From the NCBI GenBank assembly GCA_016788565.1, contig JAEUSP010000090.1, forward strand, positions 1 through 42,408: 42,408 nt of DNA, written 5' to 3'. This document shows, piece after piece, positions 8,531 through 17,122 of the stretch. The position numbers were made by a program, and so were the translations under genes. A model generated the notes under the pieces. The model saw only the letters and a list, made by a program, of their open reading frames with translations, was not told the origin of the DNA and ran no database searches. Numbering within the stretch: position 1 is the first letter of the stretch; each line of letters begins with the position of its first letter. The DNA comes from Chlorobiota bacterium. GTDB taxonomy: Bacteria > Bacteroidota > Ignavibacteria > OLB7.

Positions 8531-8608
8531 CGAAGTATCAGCATCACCAGAGAAAGATAGCAGCCATCTTTTTGTCATCATTGCACTCACCGATTTCCCC
8601 AAAAACTA

Positions 8609-10060
8609 GTGACCCAAGCCACCCCTTCCCTTGCTGATTTTTTGTGCGTTGCGCGGGCTGGGCTGCGGGTTCCGTTGGTGGTGCAACTGCCTGATTTGGG
8701 GGTGCAGCCGTCCCAACTCTATCGGGCTGCTCGGAAGGTGGGGAAGGGAGCGTTGTTGGAGACTGGCAGAAGGATGGGGCGCTCGGTTGTTGCGGTGGAT
8801 ATTGCCGGCGAATGGACCTTCACTGAATCGGATACCGGCGACCCGTTCGAGCAGCTTCGTGCACTTTGTGCCGCCAACCCAATCGTGTCCAACCCGCTGC
8901 TCCGTCGGTTTGGCGGCGGGCTGGTTGGCTGGTTCAGCTACGACCTTTGCCGCACCATCGAGCGGCTCCCTTCGCTGGCGGCCGATGACCTTGCGCTCCC
9001 ACTGTGCTATTTCCAATTCGTGGATTCGTTCATTGAGTTCGATCACGAGCGTGGCCTGCTGAATCTGGCCACGCTTCCCAAACTTCACGAGGGCGACCTG
9101 ACTGAGCAATACCGACAAATGGCCGAGCGATTGCAGGAAATGGCCGAGCTGCTTGCCACGCTTCCCAATGGTGAAGATGATGCTTCCCCGCCCGCAATCC
9201 ATGCTGACCCCGATAACTTTACTCCAACCGTAACGCCCGACCAGTTTGCCCAGATTGTCAGTCGCACGCGGGAGTACATTTTTGCCGGGGATATTTTCCA
9301 GGCGAACCTCAGCGTCCGGTTCCAGCGGGCGTTCCGTTCCGATCCGTTGGCGTTGTATCGGCAGTTGCGGGCAATTAACCCATCTCCATTTATGGCTTTT
9401 ATTGAGGGCGGTGAGTGCGCGGTGGTGAGCGCGTCGCCGGAGTTGCTGATCCGCGCTAGCGGGCGAACGATTGAAACAAGGCCGATTGCCGGAACCCGGC
9501 GGCGCGGAGCCAACGAAGCCGAAGACGAAGAAAAAATTGCTGAACTGCTTGGCAACGAAAAAGAACGCGCCGAACATCTGATGTTGGTTGACCTTGAGCG
9601 GAACGACATTGGCCGCGTTGCGCGCTACGGCACAGTGCAGGTGGATGAGTTGATGACCGTGGAAAAATACTCCCACGTCATCCATATCGTTTCCAATGTT
9701 CGGGGGGAATTGCGCCAGGGGATGGACGCGCTGGATGCAATCCGTGCTTGCTTCCCCGGCGGGACGATTACCGGCGCGCCGAAGGTGAGGTCCATGGAGA
9801 TTATCGAGGAGCTTGAGCCAACGCGGCGGGGAATCTACACCGGCTCGATCGGTTGGTTGGGGTGGAACGGCGATGCGGAGTTCAACATCGCAATCCGCAC
9901 GCTGCTGGTGAAAGATGGCGTTGCCTACTTGCAGGCGGGTGCCGGGATTGTGGCCGATTCCGTTCCCGAGCATGAGTACCGCGAATCGCTCCGAAAAGCC
10001 CAAGCCGCAATGAACGCTGTGGAAGCCACGCTGGTAATGAAGGAGGGATCAGCCGAATGA
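8609..10060 (+). CDS. pabB: Aminodeoxychorismate synthase component I (PabB), PIAGT type
   Basis: 483-residue chorismate-binding enzyme. The N-terminal anthranilate-synthase-I-like domain runs to about residue 170 (LVGWFSYDLCRTIERLP). The chorismate-binding domain follows, with IFQANLSVRF, ASPELL, RPIAGTRRRG (PIAGT at 292-296), LVDLERNDIGRVA, CFPGGTITGAPK and QAGAGIVADS. With PabA it converts chorismate to 4-amino-4-deoxychorismate for pABA and folate. Classical PabB carries a lysine (PIKGT); here the position is A294, as in anthranilate synthase and a recognised subclass of PabB. The pabC gene directly downstream favours PabB over TrpE, though a dual TrpE/PabB role is possible. The start is GTG 8609, because family homology reaches upstream of the first ATG (8774). 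Confidence 0.85.
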   Translation: MTQATPSLADFLCVARAGLRVPLVVQLPDLGVQPSQLYRAARKVGKGALLETGRRMGRSVVAVDIAGEWTFTESDTGDPFEQLRALCAANPIVSNPLLRRFGGGLVGWFSYDLCRTIERLPSLAADDLALPLCYFQFVDSFIEFDHERGLLNLATLPKLHEGDLTEQYRQMAERLQEMAELLATLPNGEDDASPPAIHADPDNFTPTVTPDQFAQIVSRTREYIFAGDIFQANLSVRFQRAFRSDPLALYRQLRAINPSPFMAFIEGGECAVVSASPELLIRASGRTIETRPIAGTRRRGANEAEDEEKIAELLGNEKERAEHLMLVDLERNDIGRVARYGTVQVDELMTVEKYSHVIHIVSNVRGELRQGMDALDAIRACFPGGTITGAPKVRSMEIIEELEPTRRGIYTGSIGWLGWNGDAEFNIAIRTLLVKDGVAYLQAGAGIVADSVPEHEYRESLRKAQAAMNAVEATLVMKEGSAE

Positions 10061-10641
10061 TGTTTGTGCTGGATAACTACGATTCGTTCACCTTCAACTT
10101 GGTGCAGTATTTGGGCGAGCTTGGTGCCAACCCGGTGGTTGCCCGCAACGATGCCGTAAGCGTCCGGCAGGTACTGGCGATGAACCCAACGCATATCGTC
10201 CTATCCCCCGGCCCCTGCACCCCGAACGATGCCGGAATTTTGTTGGAGTTGATTGCCGCCGCTGCCGGAAAAATTCCGTTGCTGGGGGTGTGCTTGGGCC
10301 ACCAGGCGATTGGGCAGGTTTTTGGCGGCGATGTTGTTCGCGCCACAAAAGTGATGCACGGCAAAACCGCCATGATCCACCACGACGGAACGGGCGTTCA
10401 CGCAGGGTTGCCTTCTCCGTTCCAGGCCATGCGCTACCACTCGCTGATCCTTGCCGGCGGAACTGTTCCCGACACCCTTCGCGTCACGGCGTGGACCGAG
10501 GAAGGGGAGGTGATGGGGGTGGAGCATCGTGAGCTTCCGGTGGTTGGGGTCCAGTATCACCCGGAGTCCATTATGACGGCTCACGGGCGGGATATTCTCC
10601 GCAATTTTTTAGCCTACTCCATTCCCTGCCATGCTGGTTAA
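10057..10641 (+). CDS. pabA: Glutamine amidotransferase component II (PabA/TrpG)
   Basis: 194 residues, class I glutamine amidotransferase. MMFVLDNYDSFTFNL opens it, LSPGPCTPNDAG is the oxyanion-region motif, GVCLGHQAIG holds nucleophile C79, and VQYHPES holds H168 and E170 of the triad. It releases ammonia from glutamine and passes it to PabB. PabA and TrpG cannot be told apart by sequence alone; the context (between pabB and pabC) argues for pABA synthesis, and one amidotransferase often serves both pathways. The start overlaps the pabB stop (10057-10060) and its end overlaps the pabC start by 11 bases, so the three are translationally coupled. Confidence 0.92.
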   Translation: MMFVLDNYDSFTFNLVQYLGELGANPVVARNDAVSVRQVLAMNPTHIVLSPGPCTPNDAGILLELIAAAAGKIPLLGVCLGHQAIGQVFGGDVVRATKVMHGKTAMIHHDGTGVHAGLPSPFQAMRYHSLILAGGTVPDTLRVTAWTEEGEVMGVEHRELPVVGVQYHPESIMTAHGRDILRNFLAYSIPCHAG

Positions 10642-11455
10642 TCTCAACGGCCAACTCCTTCCGCAGGGGGAAGCGCGTGTCTCCCTGTTCGATCGTGGGT
10701 TTCAGTTTGGGGATGGGTTGTTCGAGACGATGCGGAGTTATGGGGGGCGGGCCTATCTGCTATCACGGCATCTGAGGCGGTTGCGGGATGGGGCCGACCA
10801 GCTGGGGATACCGCTTCCGGACGATGAAGAATTGGCATCGCGGATAGCCACCACCATTGCCGCCAACAACCTTCCCGATTGCGCGGTTCGGCTGACGGTC
10901 AGCCGTGGTGTTTCGGAAAACCTGTTCGACATCCGCCCCGATGCCATGCCAACAATCGCGGTTCAACTCAGGCCGTTATTGCATTTTGGCGACCAACCAG
11001 AAAACATCATCACTGTGGCAGTTGATCCAACAATTGGAGGTGGAGGAATGCTGAAATCGTTGAACTACTTGCGGTCGGTTCAGGCAGTGCGGAAAGTTCG
11101 GGAAGCGGGGGTGAGGGAGGGGGTGATGCTTCGGGAGGATGGAGTGGTGCTGGAGGGGAGCGTCAGCAACATTTTTATGGTGAAGCATGGCACGGTAGCA
11201 ACCCCGCCGATTGAGTTAAGAATCCTCCCCGGAATCACCCGCCAACGTGTGTTGGAGCTTGCCCAGAAACTCTCCATCCCCGCCGAACAACGCCCCTTCA
11301 CCCTTGCCGAACTGCTGCGCGCCGATGAGGTCTTCTACACAAACTCTGTGCGGGAAATTGTGAGTGTGGGGGGGATTGATAACGTGATGATCGGTGCTGC
11401 AACCATCACACAACAACTGCTGGTAGCCTACCGGAATGAAGCGATGGTGAGATGA
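10631..11455 (+). CDS. pabC: Class IV PLP enzyme, probable aminodeoxychorismate lyase (PabC)
   Basis: 274 residues of the class IV aminotransferase fold. The N-terminus reads LVNLNGQLLPQGEARVSLFDRG with FGDGLFETMR; the PLP lysine is K142 in MLKSLNYLRS; the cofactor loop is VVLEGSVSNIFMV; TNSVREIVSV lies near the end. Branched-chain and D-amino-acid aminotransferases share the fold and these motifs. The overlap with pabA (11 bases) makes 4-amino-4-deoxychorismate lyase, giving pABA and pyruvate, the best call. It is the last gene of the folate run; a composite repeat starts 50 bases after its stop. Confidence 0.85.
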   Translation: MLVNLNGQLLPQGEARVSLFDRGFQFGDGLFETMRSYGGRAYLLSRHLRRLRDGADQLGIPLPDDEELASRIATTIAANNLPDCAVRLTVSRGVSENLFDIRPDAMPTIAVQLRPLLHFGDQPENIITVAVDPTIGGGGMLKSLNYLRSVQAVRKVREAGVREGVMLREDGVVLEGSVSNIFMVKHGTVATPPIELRILPGITRQRVLELAQKLSIPAEQRPFTLAELLRADEVFYTNSVREIVSVGGIDNVMIGAATITQQLLVAYRNEAMVR

Positions 11456-11504
11456 TGTGTCGGCGCGCGCAACATGAGCGGCGGACTGGATTCGCGGTGT
11501 GGTA

Positions 11505-11652
11505 GTCATTGGTCAGTTCCCGGCTTTGGCTCCATTTCACTCTTCTCACCTCACTCTCCACTCTTCGCTTTGGCTCCCTCTCCCACCCGACGAATGTGAG
11601 GCAACCAGCAGCTTCACATATTTGGGAGAGGGTGGGGGGTGAGGGCAGGCAG
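11505..11652 (+). repeat. Composite 3'-end repeat element, copy a
   Basis: About 148 bases. In order: two GGTCATT/GGTCAGT heptamers, GTTCCCGGCTTTGGCTCC, a CACTCTT-rich stretch ending CACTCTTCGCTTTGG, then CCCTCTCCCA and TGGGAGAGGG arms flanking a GAATGTGAGGCAACCAGCAG-type loop, then GGGGGGTGAGGGCAGG. It matches 42112-42252 closely over its whole length and 29911-29975 in part. It lies downstream of pabC in sense orientation. Nothing in 11456-11752 looks coding. Confidence 0.85.
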
Positions 11653-11701
11653 CGAACGGCTTCAAAACTGAAGACATGCCGAGACTCCGCCGACAAAAAA
11701 A

Positions 11702-11729
11702 CGGCGCATCTGAGAAATCAGATGCGCCG
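11702..11729 (-). terminator. Terminator of the large T9SS-sorted protein gene
   Basis: Perfect 12-bp stem CGGCGCATCTGA (11702-11713) and its complement (11718-11729) with a GAAA loop. On the minus strand it is followed by seven T (complement of the A run at 11694-11700). It lies 24 bases beyond the stop of the minus-strand gene at 11753. Confidence 0.9.
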
Positions 11730-11752
11730 CTTGCGTCTTCAGACCCTAAGGG

Positions 11753-14700
11753 TTACTTGCTTAAGATCATCGTGTTGGTTTTGGACCAATGCCCCGAGTT
11801 CAGGCGGTAGTAGTACAAGCCAGATGGGTAGCCGGTGGCATCCCACGTGACGGTGTAGTTGCCTGGTTGCAGGTATTGGTTCACCAGTGTTGCCACACGT
11901 TCGCCAACGGCATTGTAGATCACCAGCGAGGTTTGGCCATCAAGGCCAACGCCGAACGTGATCTCGGTTGTTGGATTGAACGGATTCGGCTTGTTCTGAT
12001 CCAGCGCGAAGTTTCCTTCGGTGGCTTTGATCAACCGGAAGTTCAGGCCGCAGACCGAGTCAATGCGGGCATCGCCTGGAACTGTCACCACCGAAGCGCA
12101 GCGTTCGCTACCGATTAAGGTAATCGTGAACGGCAGGTCGGATTGCATCTTCTCTCCCAAGAAGGTCAAGAAGTCCAGAATCAGCAATGGCTTGTTGTTC
12201 CCTTGCAGATACTGCCCGGCCGGTGCCGTGAAGGTGGCCGTGAAGTTGCCAGCCTGCAAGTTTGGTGGTCCCATTGTCCAGCCTTCCAGCAAGGTTCCTT
12301 GCTGGATGACCGGTGGGGTCCGCAGTGCAAGCATTCCCTTCTCGTAGTTGATCGTGAACTGCAACGAGGCGACTTTTGCTGGATCCAGGTTGGCATCTTC
12401 CAACGTCACCGGAACTTGAAGCTGTGTGCCAGGATAGCGAACGTAGCCCTTTGCTATGCTTGCTGTGGCTTGCACGGTAAATGCCGAGCCGGTGATGTTA
12501 GCAACCAAGTCAGGATCAATGACCTGTGAGTTATCGCCGCTGCGGATCACAAAGTGAACCGTTGCTGGATAGTTCCCTGCGGTTGTTGGTGCGTACTGAA
12601 CCTCGAACTGCTCGGTGGCACCCTTCGCCACGCGAATTGGGTAGCTCTTTGCGGTCAATGGCCCGTTGTAGTAGCCACTGTTGTTCGGGTCAACCAGCGT
12701 CGCGCTTTCAATAAGGATGTCGTCTTCGCCAGTGTTCGTTACCGTGACAAAACCGGTGCCGTTTTCGCACGTGAGGATGTTGCCAAAGTCGTGGCCTTGT
12801 GCCGATACTCCAAGCGTGTACGTCCGTCCCGAAAGTTTACCAATGGTCTTCGGTTCGCACTTGGTGAAGTCACCTTCAAGGATGATATCGGCGGTGTGGT
12901 CGCCGCTGGCTTGTGGCAGATAGATCACTTGCAGGTCCACCGCACTATCCTTTGCCAAAACCCACGGTGTGGAATTTTGTGGCAACACCGCAGCTTGTCC
13001 TGGTGCCCAATCGAAGTTCGGGTTTGCCAACTCAATCCGTGTGATTGTTGTTGGCCGTGTGGACGATGGGGAGACGATCGTGATCGTACCGGAAACATTA
13101 ACCGATCCCGTTCCCGTGAACAGGTGGCGACCGAAGTCGTTGTCGGTGATGTTGATGTGCGATTCGATGCCTTCACCATCCAACGTCCCTCTCACTTCGC
13201 CAGCGCTGGTGCTCAGCACGATTTCGCAGTGATATTTCCGCTCATCTTTCGGGCGGAAGAGTACACGTTGGTAATAGTAGTTCTGGGTGTTCGGATCGAA
13301 CACTTGGATAACGTCGCCTGGGCTAACAGAGAGATTTGGATCGCTCATATCCAGTGCGAAATATCCATCGGTAAAATCTTGACCAACCAGAGCGATACTG
13401 GTCACGGTGAATGGGCTGTTCCCATTGTTGGAGATTGGAATCGTGGCCACATACACACCGGAGTCGCTCTTGGTGCAGGTGTTCAGCGTGTTCGAGAGCC
13501 AACGTTTTTGCCAGTCGTAGCTTCCGATCTGTGGACCCGGTTTGGTGACGCGGGCAATCCAGACCGAGGTGTCGCGGCAGTCGCGGACGTTTGCCCAGAA
13601 GCGTGCGGTTGTTGTGAACACGCCGGTTTCTGTGCCGGGCGTAAACTTCACGGTGATCGTCACGCACTCGCCAGGACCAAGCACGGTGCTCTTCAGGCGG
13701 TCAATATCGGCTTGAGTAACGGTGAACAAGGTGTTCAGCCATTCCACAACGGCTTGGCCGCTTGGGTTGTTGAAGAACACTTTACCGGAACGGGCTTGGT
13801 TGCAGATCTTCAGGTCTTTGAAGCGGCCTTGCTTGTCGTTATCGTTCGACAAGTCGAAGCTGCCGAAATCAAGATCGTCAACGTAGATGCACGGCTTCGA
13901 GGTCTCGGCACGCAGCCCAACTTTGAACTCACCGCACTCCGTCTTGATTTTCACTGAGTCTTCGTACAAACGGTTTTCAACGTTTGGCGTGACCCGTGCT
14001 TTAATCTCAAAGCACTCACCCGGTTGCAATACTTTATCGAGGGTAAATTTGTCGCCAGTTTTGCCCTCGTGCACAATCTCGAATCGCTGGGTCTTCAGGA
14101 CTAACTCAATCTCCTTGACAGTGATTGGTCGGCCAAGCGGGTTGCAGATCTTGATTGTGCTATCGGCCGAAGTTGTGTTGATCGTGACCTGGCCAAACTC
14201 AATCACGCTATCGCGCTGCGGTGTCAGGTCCAGACGCTCGGCGTAGTACTTGTACGGGATGCGGGTCTTCTTCCCGGTGCGGTCGGTGATAACCACCGTA
14301 GCCTCGGCATCCTCATATTTGTTGATTGGCCGAACATCGAACTCCACCTTTGTTTTCCGAACAACAAGATCGGCCCGAAGTGGGTCAATAAACACCAATT
14401 TGGTATTTATCGCCCCTTTCTCCAGCACAATGCTCTTCATGCCAACCGGCTTCTCGTTGATGGCTTGTGCCTTCACTTTCATCAGGTCACAGACCTGTTC
14501 AATCTCCAACAACAGCGAGTCGCCAGGGCCAAGTGCGCAACGTGATGGAGCCAACGGGTAGGCGTAGGACATCGCGTTATATTCTTCGTACTCGGAAGGA
14601 TGGAGCAGCTTGTTTTTCCCTTTGCTATCCCCTGCGCCAGCGGTGTTTGGCGTGGGGTTCTTTTTGATCTTGCCTGGGCGGTACAGCTCGGTTCCTTTCA

Positions 14701-16246
14701 GGTTGCCATAGACGAAGCCGTAGAACTTCACGTTGTCGCTGTTGCCACGCAGGTAGTAGTCAACACCAGGGTTCGGTTGGATGGTGCCCCAGATCAGATC
14801 GGTGCCGGGGATTTTCCCACGGTTGAAGACGAAGGGTTGCTCGGCACCAACACCAATTTTAATGAAGACACTATCCTTATACCGCTCTTCGGTGGTCAGA
14901 TTTAGGTAGTGGCTCATGCCCCCATTTCCACCGGAGGTTGGGTACGGAGCTGCGTAGAACGGAGCGAAGCTGACCCACTGTTCGCGTGGGGTCATCTCCA
15001 CCATCCAGGGTACACTCATTGCATCATAGCTGGCACCAATGTAGTTCCCCCAGTAGAGCGTTGTTCCGTTAAAGCGGACGGCTGTGCTGGTGGAGTGCAT
15101 TGCAATGGCTGCGGTGTCGGTCTCGTAATAGCGTGGCGCAGGGACACCGATCACAGAGGTATAGTTCTTCTGGTAGTCAATTCCAAAGTTGGAACGGGCA
15201 CCGCTGGAACCATCGGTCTCGTACCCCTCTGTTTTGTAATCCTGCTGAACGCCGACGATGCGGACGATTTCATGCGGGCGTTTTTCTTCGGTTTTCTCCC
15301 CTGGCTCCCCTGTTGGGCGGCTGTTATCCCATGCCGGCAGATAGACGAATTTCTTCCCCATCTGATCCTTGGATGCCATGGCTTCCATCAGTGGGTTCTT
15401 CATGGAGTTTTGTCCCAAGCCAGCGCCCAAGTCGCGGTTTGGCGTGCGGCTGGTGGTGGCGATAACGCCAATCGGGTTGTTGGAGATAATGATGGAGCCA
15501 GCAAGGTCTGGCTGTGGGTTGCCGATATTTTCGGTTGCCGTATCCACATAGCTTTGGATTTGATACGCCTGGTAGGCTTTCAATTCCACATCTACGGTTT
15601 TGGGGAAGCCGTCCAACTGGGCGGTGTTGTAGATGGTGATGCGGGTATCGTCAAATGCCGAAAGAACGGTGATCTCGGCTGGGGCGGTTCGTGGGAACCG
15701 CTGATAGTTGAACTCGCCACCTGGGTTCAAGTCGTTGATAACCTCACCCGGCATCATGTTTGCATAGTACTCCGTACCCCATGATTCCACAGGAATTGGG
15801 GTGAATGCCTCGCCGCCAAACGGCGTTGCGAAGTAGGCATAGACCACAATCGGGTAATCAGCTTCAATCTTGAAGGTGTTGAAGGATGGTGTCCCAGAGA
15901 AATTGACAACTGGGTTCGGTTGTGCCGGAACACGCTCGAATTTCCCAGGTTGTGGGACAATCGTACGGGATGCCCCAGCACCCGACCCAACACGAACTCT
16001 GTTCCCTTCTACCGATGAGTAGATGAAGAATTCAAAACGTGGCTGGTACTTAGGTTGGTAGCGGTTGTCGAAAGTGTTCGTCGAGGTGTCTGGGAAGGCT
16101 ACCACGTAGGATAAACCACCCTGACATTCCCCAATGGCTGGCGCTTGCGCACGCAGCAGCCCTGGTGAAAGGGCAGCAAGGAACAACGTAAACAAAAAGG
16201 CCATGATGCCCTTTGTCCGGTTCCCGCATGGAGTAGTTCGATTCAT
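11753..16246 (-). CDS. IgGFc-binding-like secreted protein with T9SS sorting domain
   Basis: 1497-residue exported protein. It has a signal peptide (hydrophobic IMAFLFTLFLAALSPGLL, cleavage near residue 34) and then about 500 residues resembling the IgGFc-binding N-terminal domain (DYPIVVYAYF, PVESWGTEYY, GSIIISNNPIGVIATTS). Next come several roughly 100-residue beta-sandwich repeats of the choice-of-anchor-D/ASPM-SPD2-Hydin type (DFGSFDLSN, DFGRHLFTGTG, DFGNILTCENGT). A cohesin-like domain follows at about 1275-1400 (KVASLQFTINYEKGML). The last 85 residues are a Por sorting domain (NPFNPTTEITF...SGLYYYRL). It should cross the outer membrane by type IX secretion and attach to the surface, acting in adhesion or binding. 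AGGGGA (16255-16260) lies 8 bases before the ATG, and it is a single-gene unit with its own terminator. Confidence 0.85.
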   Translation of the reverse strand: MNRTTPCGNRTKGIMAFLFTLFLAALSPGLLRAQAPAIGECQGGLSYVVAFPDTSTNTFDNRYQPKYQPRFEFFIYSSVEGNRVRVGSGAGASRTIVPQPGKFERVPAQPNPVVNFSGTPSFNTFKIEADYPIVVYAYFATPFGGEAFTPIPVESWGTEYYANMMPGEVINDLNPGGEFNYQRFPRTAPAEITVLSAFDDTRITIYNTAQLDGFPKTVDVELKAYQAYQIQSYVDTATENIGNPQPDLAGSIIISNNPIGVIATTSRTPNRDLGAGLGQNSMKNPLMEAMASKDQMGKKFVYLPAWDNSRPTGEPGEKTEEKRPHEIVRIVGVQQDYKTEGYETDGSSGARSNFGIDYQKNYTSVIGVPAPRYYETDTAAIAMHSTSTAVRFNGTTLYWGNYIGASYDAMSVPWMVEMTPREQWVSFAPFYAAPYPTSGGNGGMSHYLNLTTEERYKDSVFIKIGVGAEQPFVFNRGKIPGTDLIWGTIQPNPGVDYYLRGNSDNVKFYGFVYGNLKGTELYRPGKIKKNPTPNTAGAGDSKGKNKLLHPSEYEEYNAMSYAYPLAPSRCALGPGDSLLLEIEQVCDLMKVKAQAINEKPVGMKSIVLEKGAINTKLVFIDPLRADLVVRKTKVEFDVRPINKYEDAEATVVITDRTGKKTRIPYKYYAERLDLTPQRDSVIEFGQVTINTTSADSTIKICNPLGRPITVKEIELVLKTQRFEIVHEGKTGDKFTLDKVLQPGECFEIKARVTPNVENRLYEDSVKIKTECGEFKVGLRAETSKPCIYVDDLDFGSFDLSNDNDKQGRFKDLKICNQARSGKVFFNNPSGQAVVEWLNTLFTVTQADIDRLKSTVLGPGECVTITVKFTPGTETGVFTTTARFWANVRDCRDTSVWIARVTKPGPQIGSYDWQKRWLSNTLNTCTKSDSGVYVATIPISNNGNSPFTVTSIALVGQDFTDGYFALDMSDPNLSVSPGDVIQVFDPNTQNYYYQRVLFRPKDERKYHCEIVLSTSAGEVRGTLDGEGIESHINITDNDFGRHLFTGTGSVNVSGTITIVSPSSTRPTTITRIELANPNFDWAPGQAAVLPQNSTPWVLAKDSAVDLQVIYLPQASGDHTADIILEGDFTKCEPKTIGKLSGRTYTLGVSAQGHDFGNILTCENGTGFVTVTNTGEDDILIESATLVDPNNSGYYNGPLTAKSYPIRVAKGATEQFEVQYAPTTAGNYPATVHFVIRSGDNSQVIDPDLVANITGSAFTVQATASIAKGYVRYPGTQLQVPVTLEDANLDPAKVASLQFTINYEKGMLALRTPPVIQQGTLLEGWTMGPPNLQAGNFTATFTAPAGQYLQGNNKPLLILDFLTFLGEKMQSDLPFTITLIGSERCASVVTVPGDARIDSVCGLNFRLIKATEGNFALDQNKPNPFNPTTEITFGVGLDGQTSLVIYNAVGERVATLVNQYLQPGNYTVTWDATGYPSGLYYYRLNSGHWSKTNTMILSK

Positions 16247-16506
16247 GCTGAAGTTCCCCTAAAGGTTGAAGATTGGAAGTTGTTATGAGCTGAGAACTGT
16301 CTGTTGATTCGGGAGAATAGGCCACCCACCGATTGCGGGTTGGCAAAACTGAACACTTTGGAATCCACCGCCCAGAATTTGGCAGCAGATACAAAGACCC
16401 CACATAAGAAGAAGTGTTACCGGAAGGGAGAAGAAAAAATCGGTTGCGCCAAATATAATAGCATATCCCTATTGCAGGGACTGCTTGAAGCACAAAAAAA
16501 GTGTGA

Positions 16507-17037
16507 TTACGGCCCCCACCGCAAAATTTCTAAGCGAACATTTGCGATACCAGCGTTCAGCATCCCCAACTGCTCGGCAGCGCACCGCGAAAGGTCAATG
16601 ATTCGCTGCCGCCGCCAGGGGCCACGGTCGTTGATTCGGACAATCGTGTAGGCTCCGCTGGCAAGATTGACAACTTTCAGAACAGTGCCAAACGGAAATT
16701 CGCGGTGGGCCGCCGTTAGCTCATCCTGCTGGAATTGCTCACCACAAGATGTCCGCCTTCCCTGGAACGCATCGGCGTAGTAGCTGGCCTCACCCTCCAG
16801 CTGCAACAGTGTCCCCTCTTCAAGAAATAGGGTGTCGGCAGGGGAGGGGAGAAGGGGGATGGAAGTGGAGTCGGCAATCAGTGTATCAATCACCTGAACC
16901 TGCTCCTCGGCATCAATCCAGGTGCTGTCGGTTCCCCCGCCCGACGGCGACGTTTGTGCGATTGCGGAGAGCGGGGAGAATGGAATGATCAGAAATCCGC
17001 ACCACAACCACCAAATCGGTAGCAAATGCTGGCTCAT
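16507..17037 (-). CDS. rlpA: RlpA-family septal ring lytic transglycosylase-like protein
   Basis: 176 residues with an N-terminal signal segment (LLPIWWLWCGFLIIPFSPLSAIAQ), an acidic Ser/Thr linker (about 30-75) and a double-psi beta-barrel domain from about 80 to the end. RlpA hallmarks are visible: GEASYYADAFQGRRTSCGE, LTAAHREFPFGTVLKVVN, VRINDRGPW and RIIDLSRCAAEQLGM. RlpA proteins bind peptidoglycan and, in some species, cleave glycan strands lacking peptide stems during daughter-cell separation. There is no SPOR domain, so this is a short form. Cys replaces the usual Ala in the TASGE element. It lies 85 bases downstream of the mannose-1-phosphate guanylyltransferase gene. Confidence 0.9.
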   Translation of the reverse strand: MSQHLLPIWWLWCGFLIIPFSPLSAIAQTSPSGGGTDSTWIDAEEQVQVIDTLIADSTSIPLLPSPADTLFLEEGTLLQLEGEASYYADAFQGRRTSCGEQFQQDELTAAHREFPFGTVLKVVNLASGAYTIVRINDRGPWRRQRIIDLSRCAAEQLGMLNAGIANVRLEILRWGP

Positions 17038-17122
17038 GTTTGGTTCACCGTCGGTTAGATTGATGCCGGCCGGTTGTGACTTTCAGTTTGCCCCACTCAC
17101 TGCCCGGCACGCGATGACACCT

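Larger units (their letters stand above)
8224..8608. other. Repeat-rich intergenic stretch without a gene
   Basis: 385 bases between the cyclo-ligase gene and pabB. It begins with a 10-base G run (8239-8248) and AAATAGG-type short repeats. It contains two copies of a CGCTCAT...ATGAGCG palindrome (8304-8355, 8478-8530), a perfect palindrome of CCCCCCAA and TTGGGGGG arms (8391-8408) and a 14-bp tandem array (8424-8462). The frames through it have no coding character. No clear promoter or T-tailed terminator is visible. Confidence 0.8.

Noticed and set aside
8606..10003. Long minus-strand open frame (465 codons) opposite pabB
   Set aside because: It mirrors pabB codon structure, has no recognisable domain and is explained as an antisense shadow of a strong gene.
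12554..13957. Long plus-strand open frame opposite the T9SS-sorted protein gene
   Set aside because: Its translation has no domain or signal and its extent is explained by the codon bias of the minus-strand gene, which has clear domains.
16461..16480. Bacteroidota-type -7 box (TATATTTG on the minus strand) upstream of the large T9SS protein gene
   Set aside because: The matching -33 TTTG at the right spacing is missing, so it may be chance in an A/T-rich stretch.
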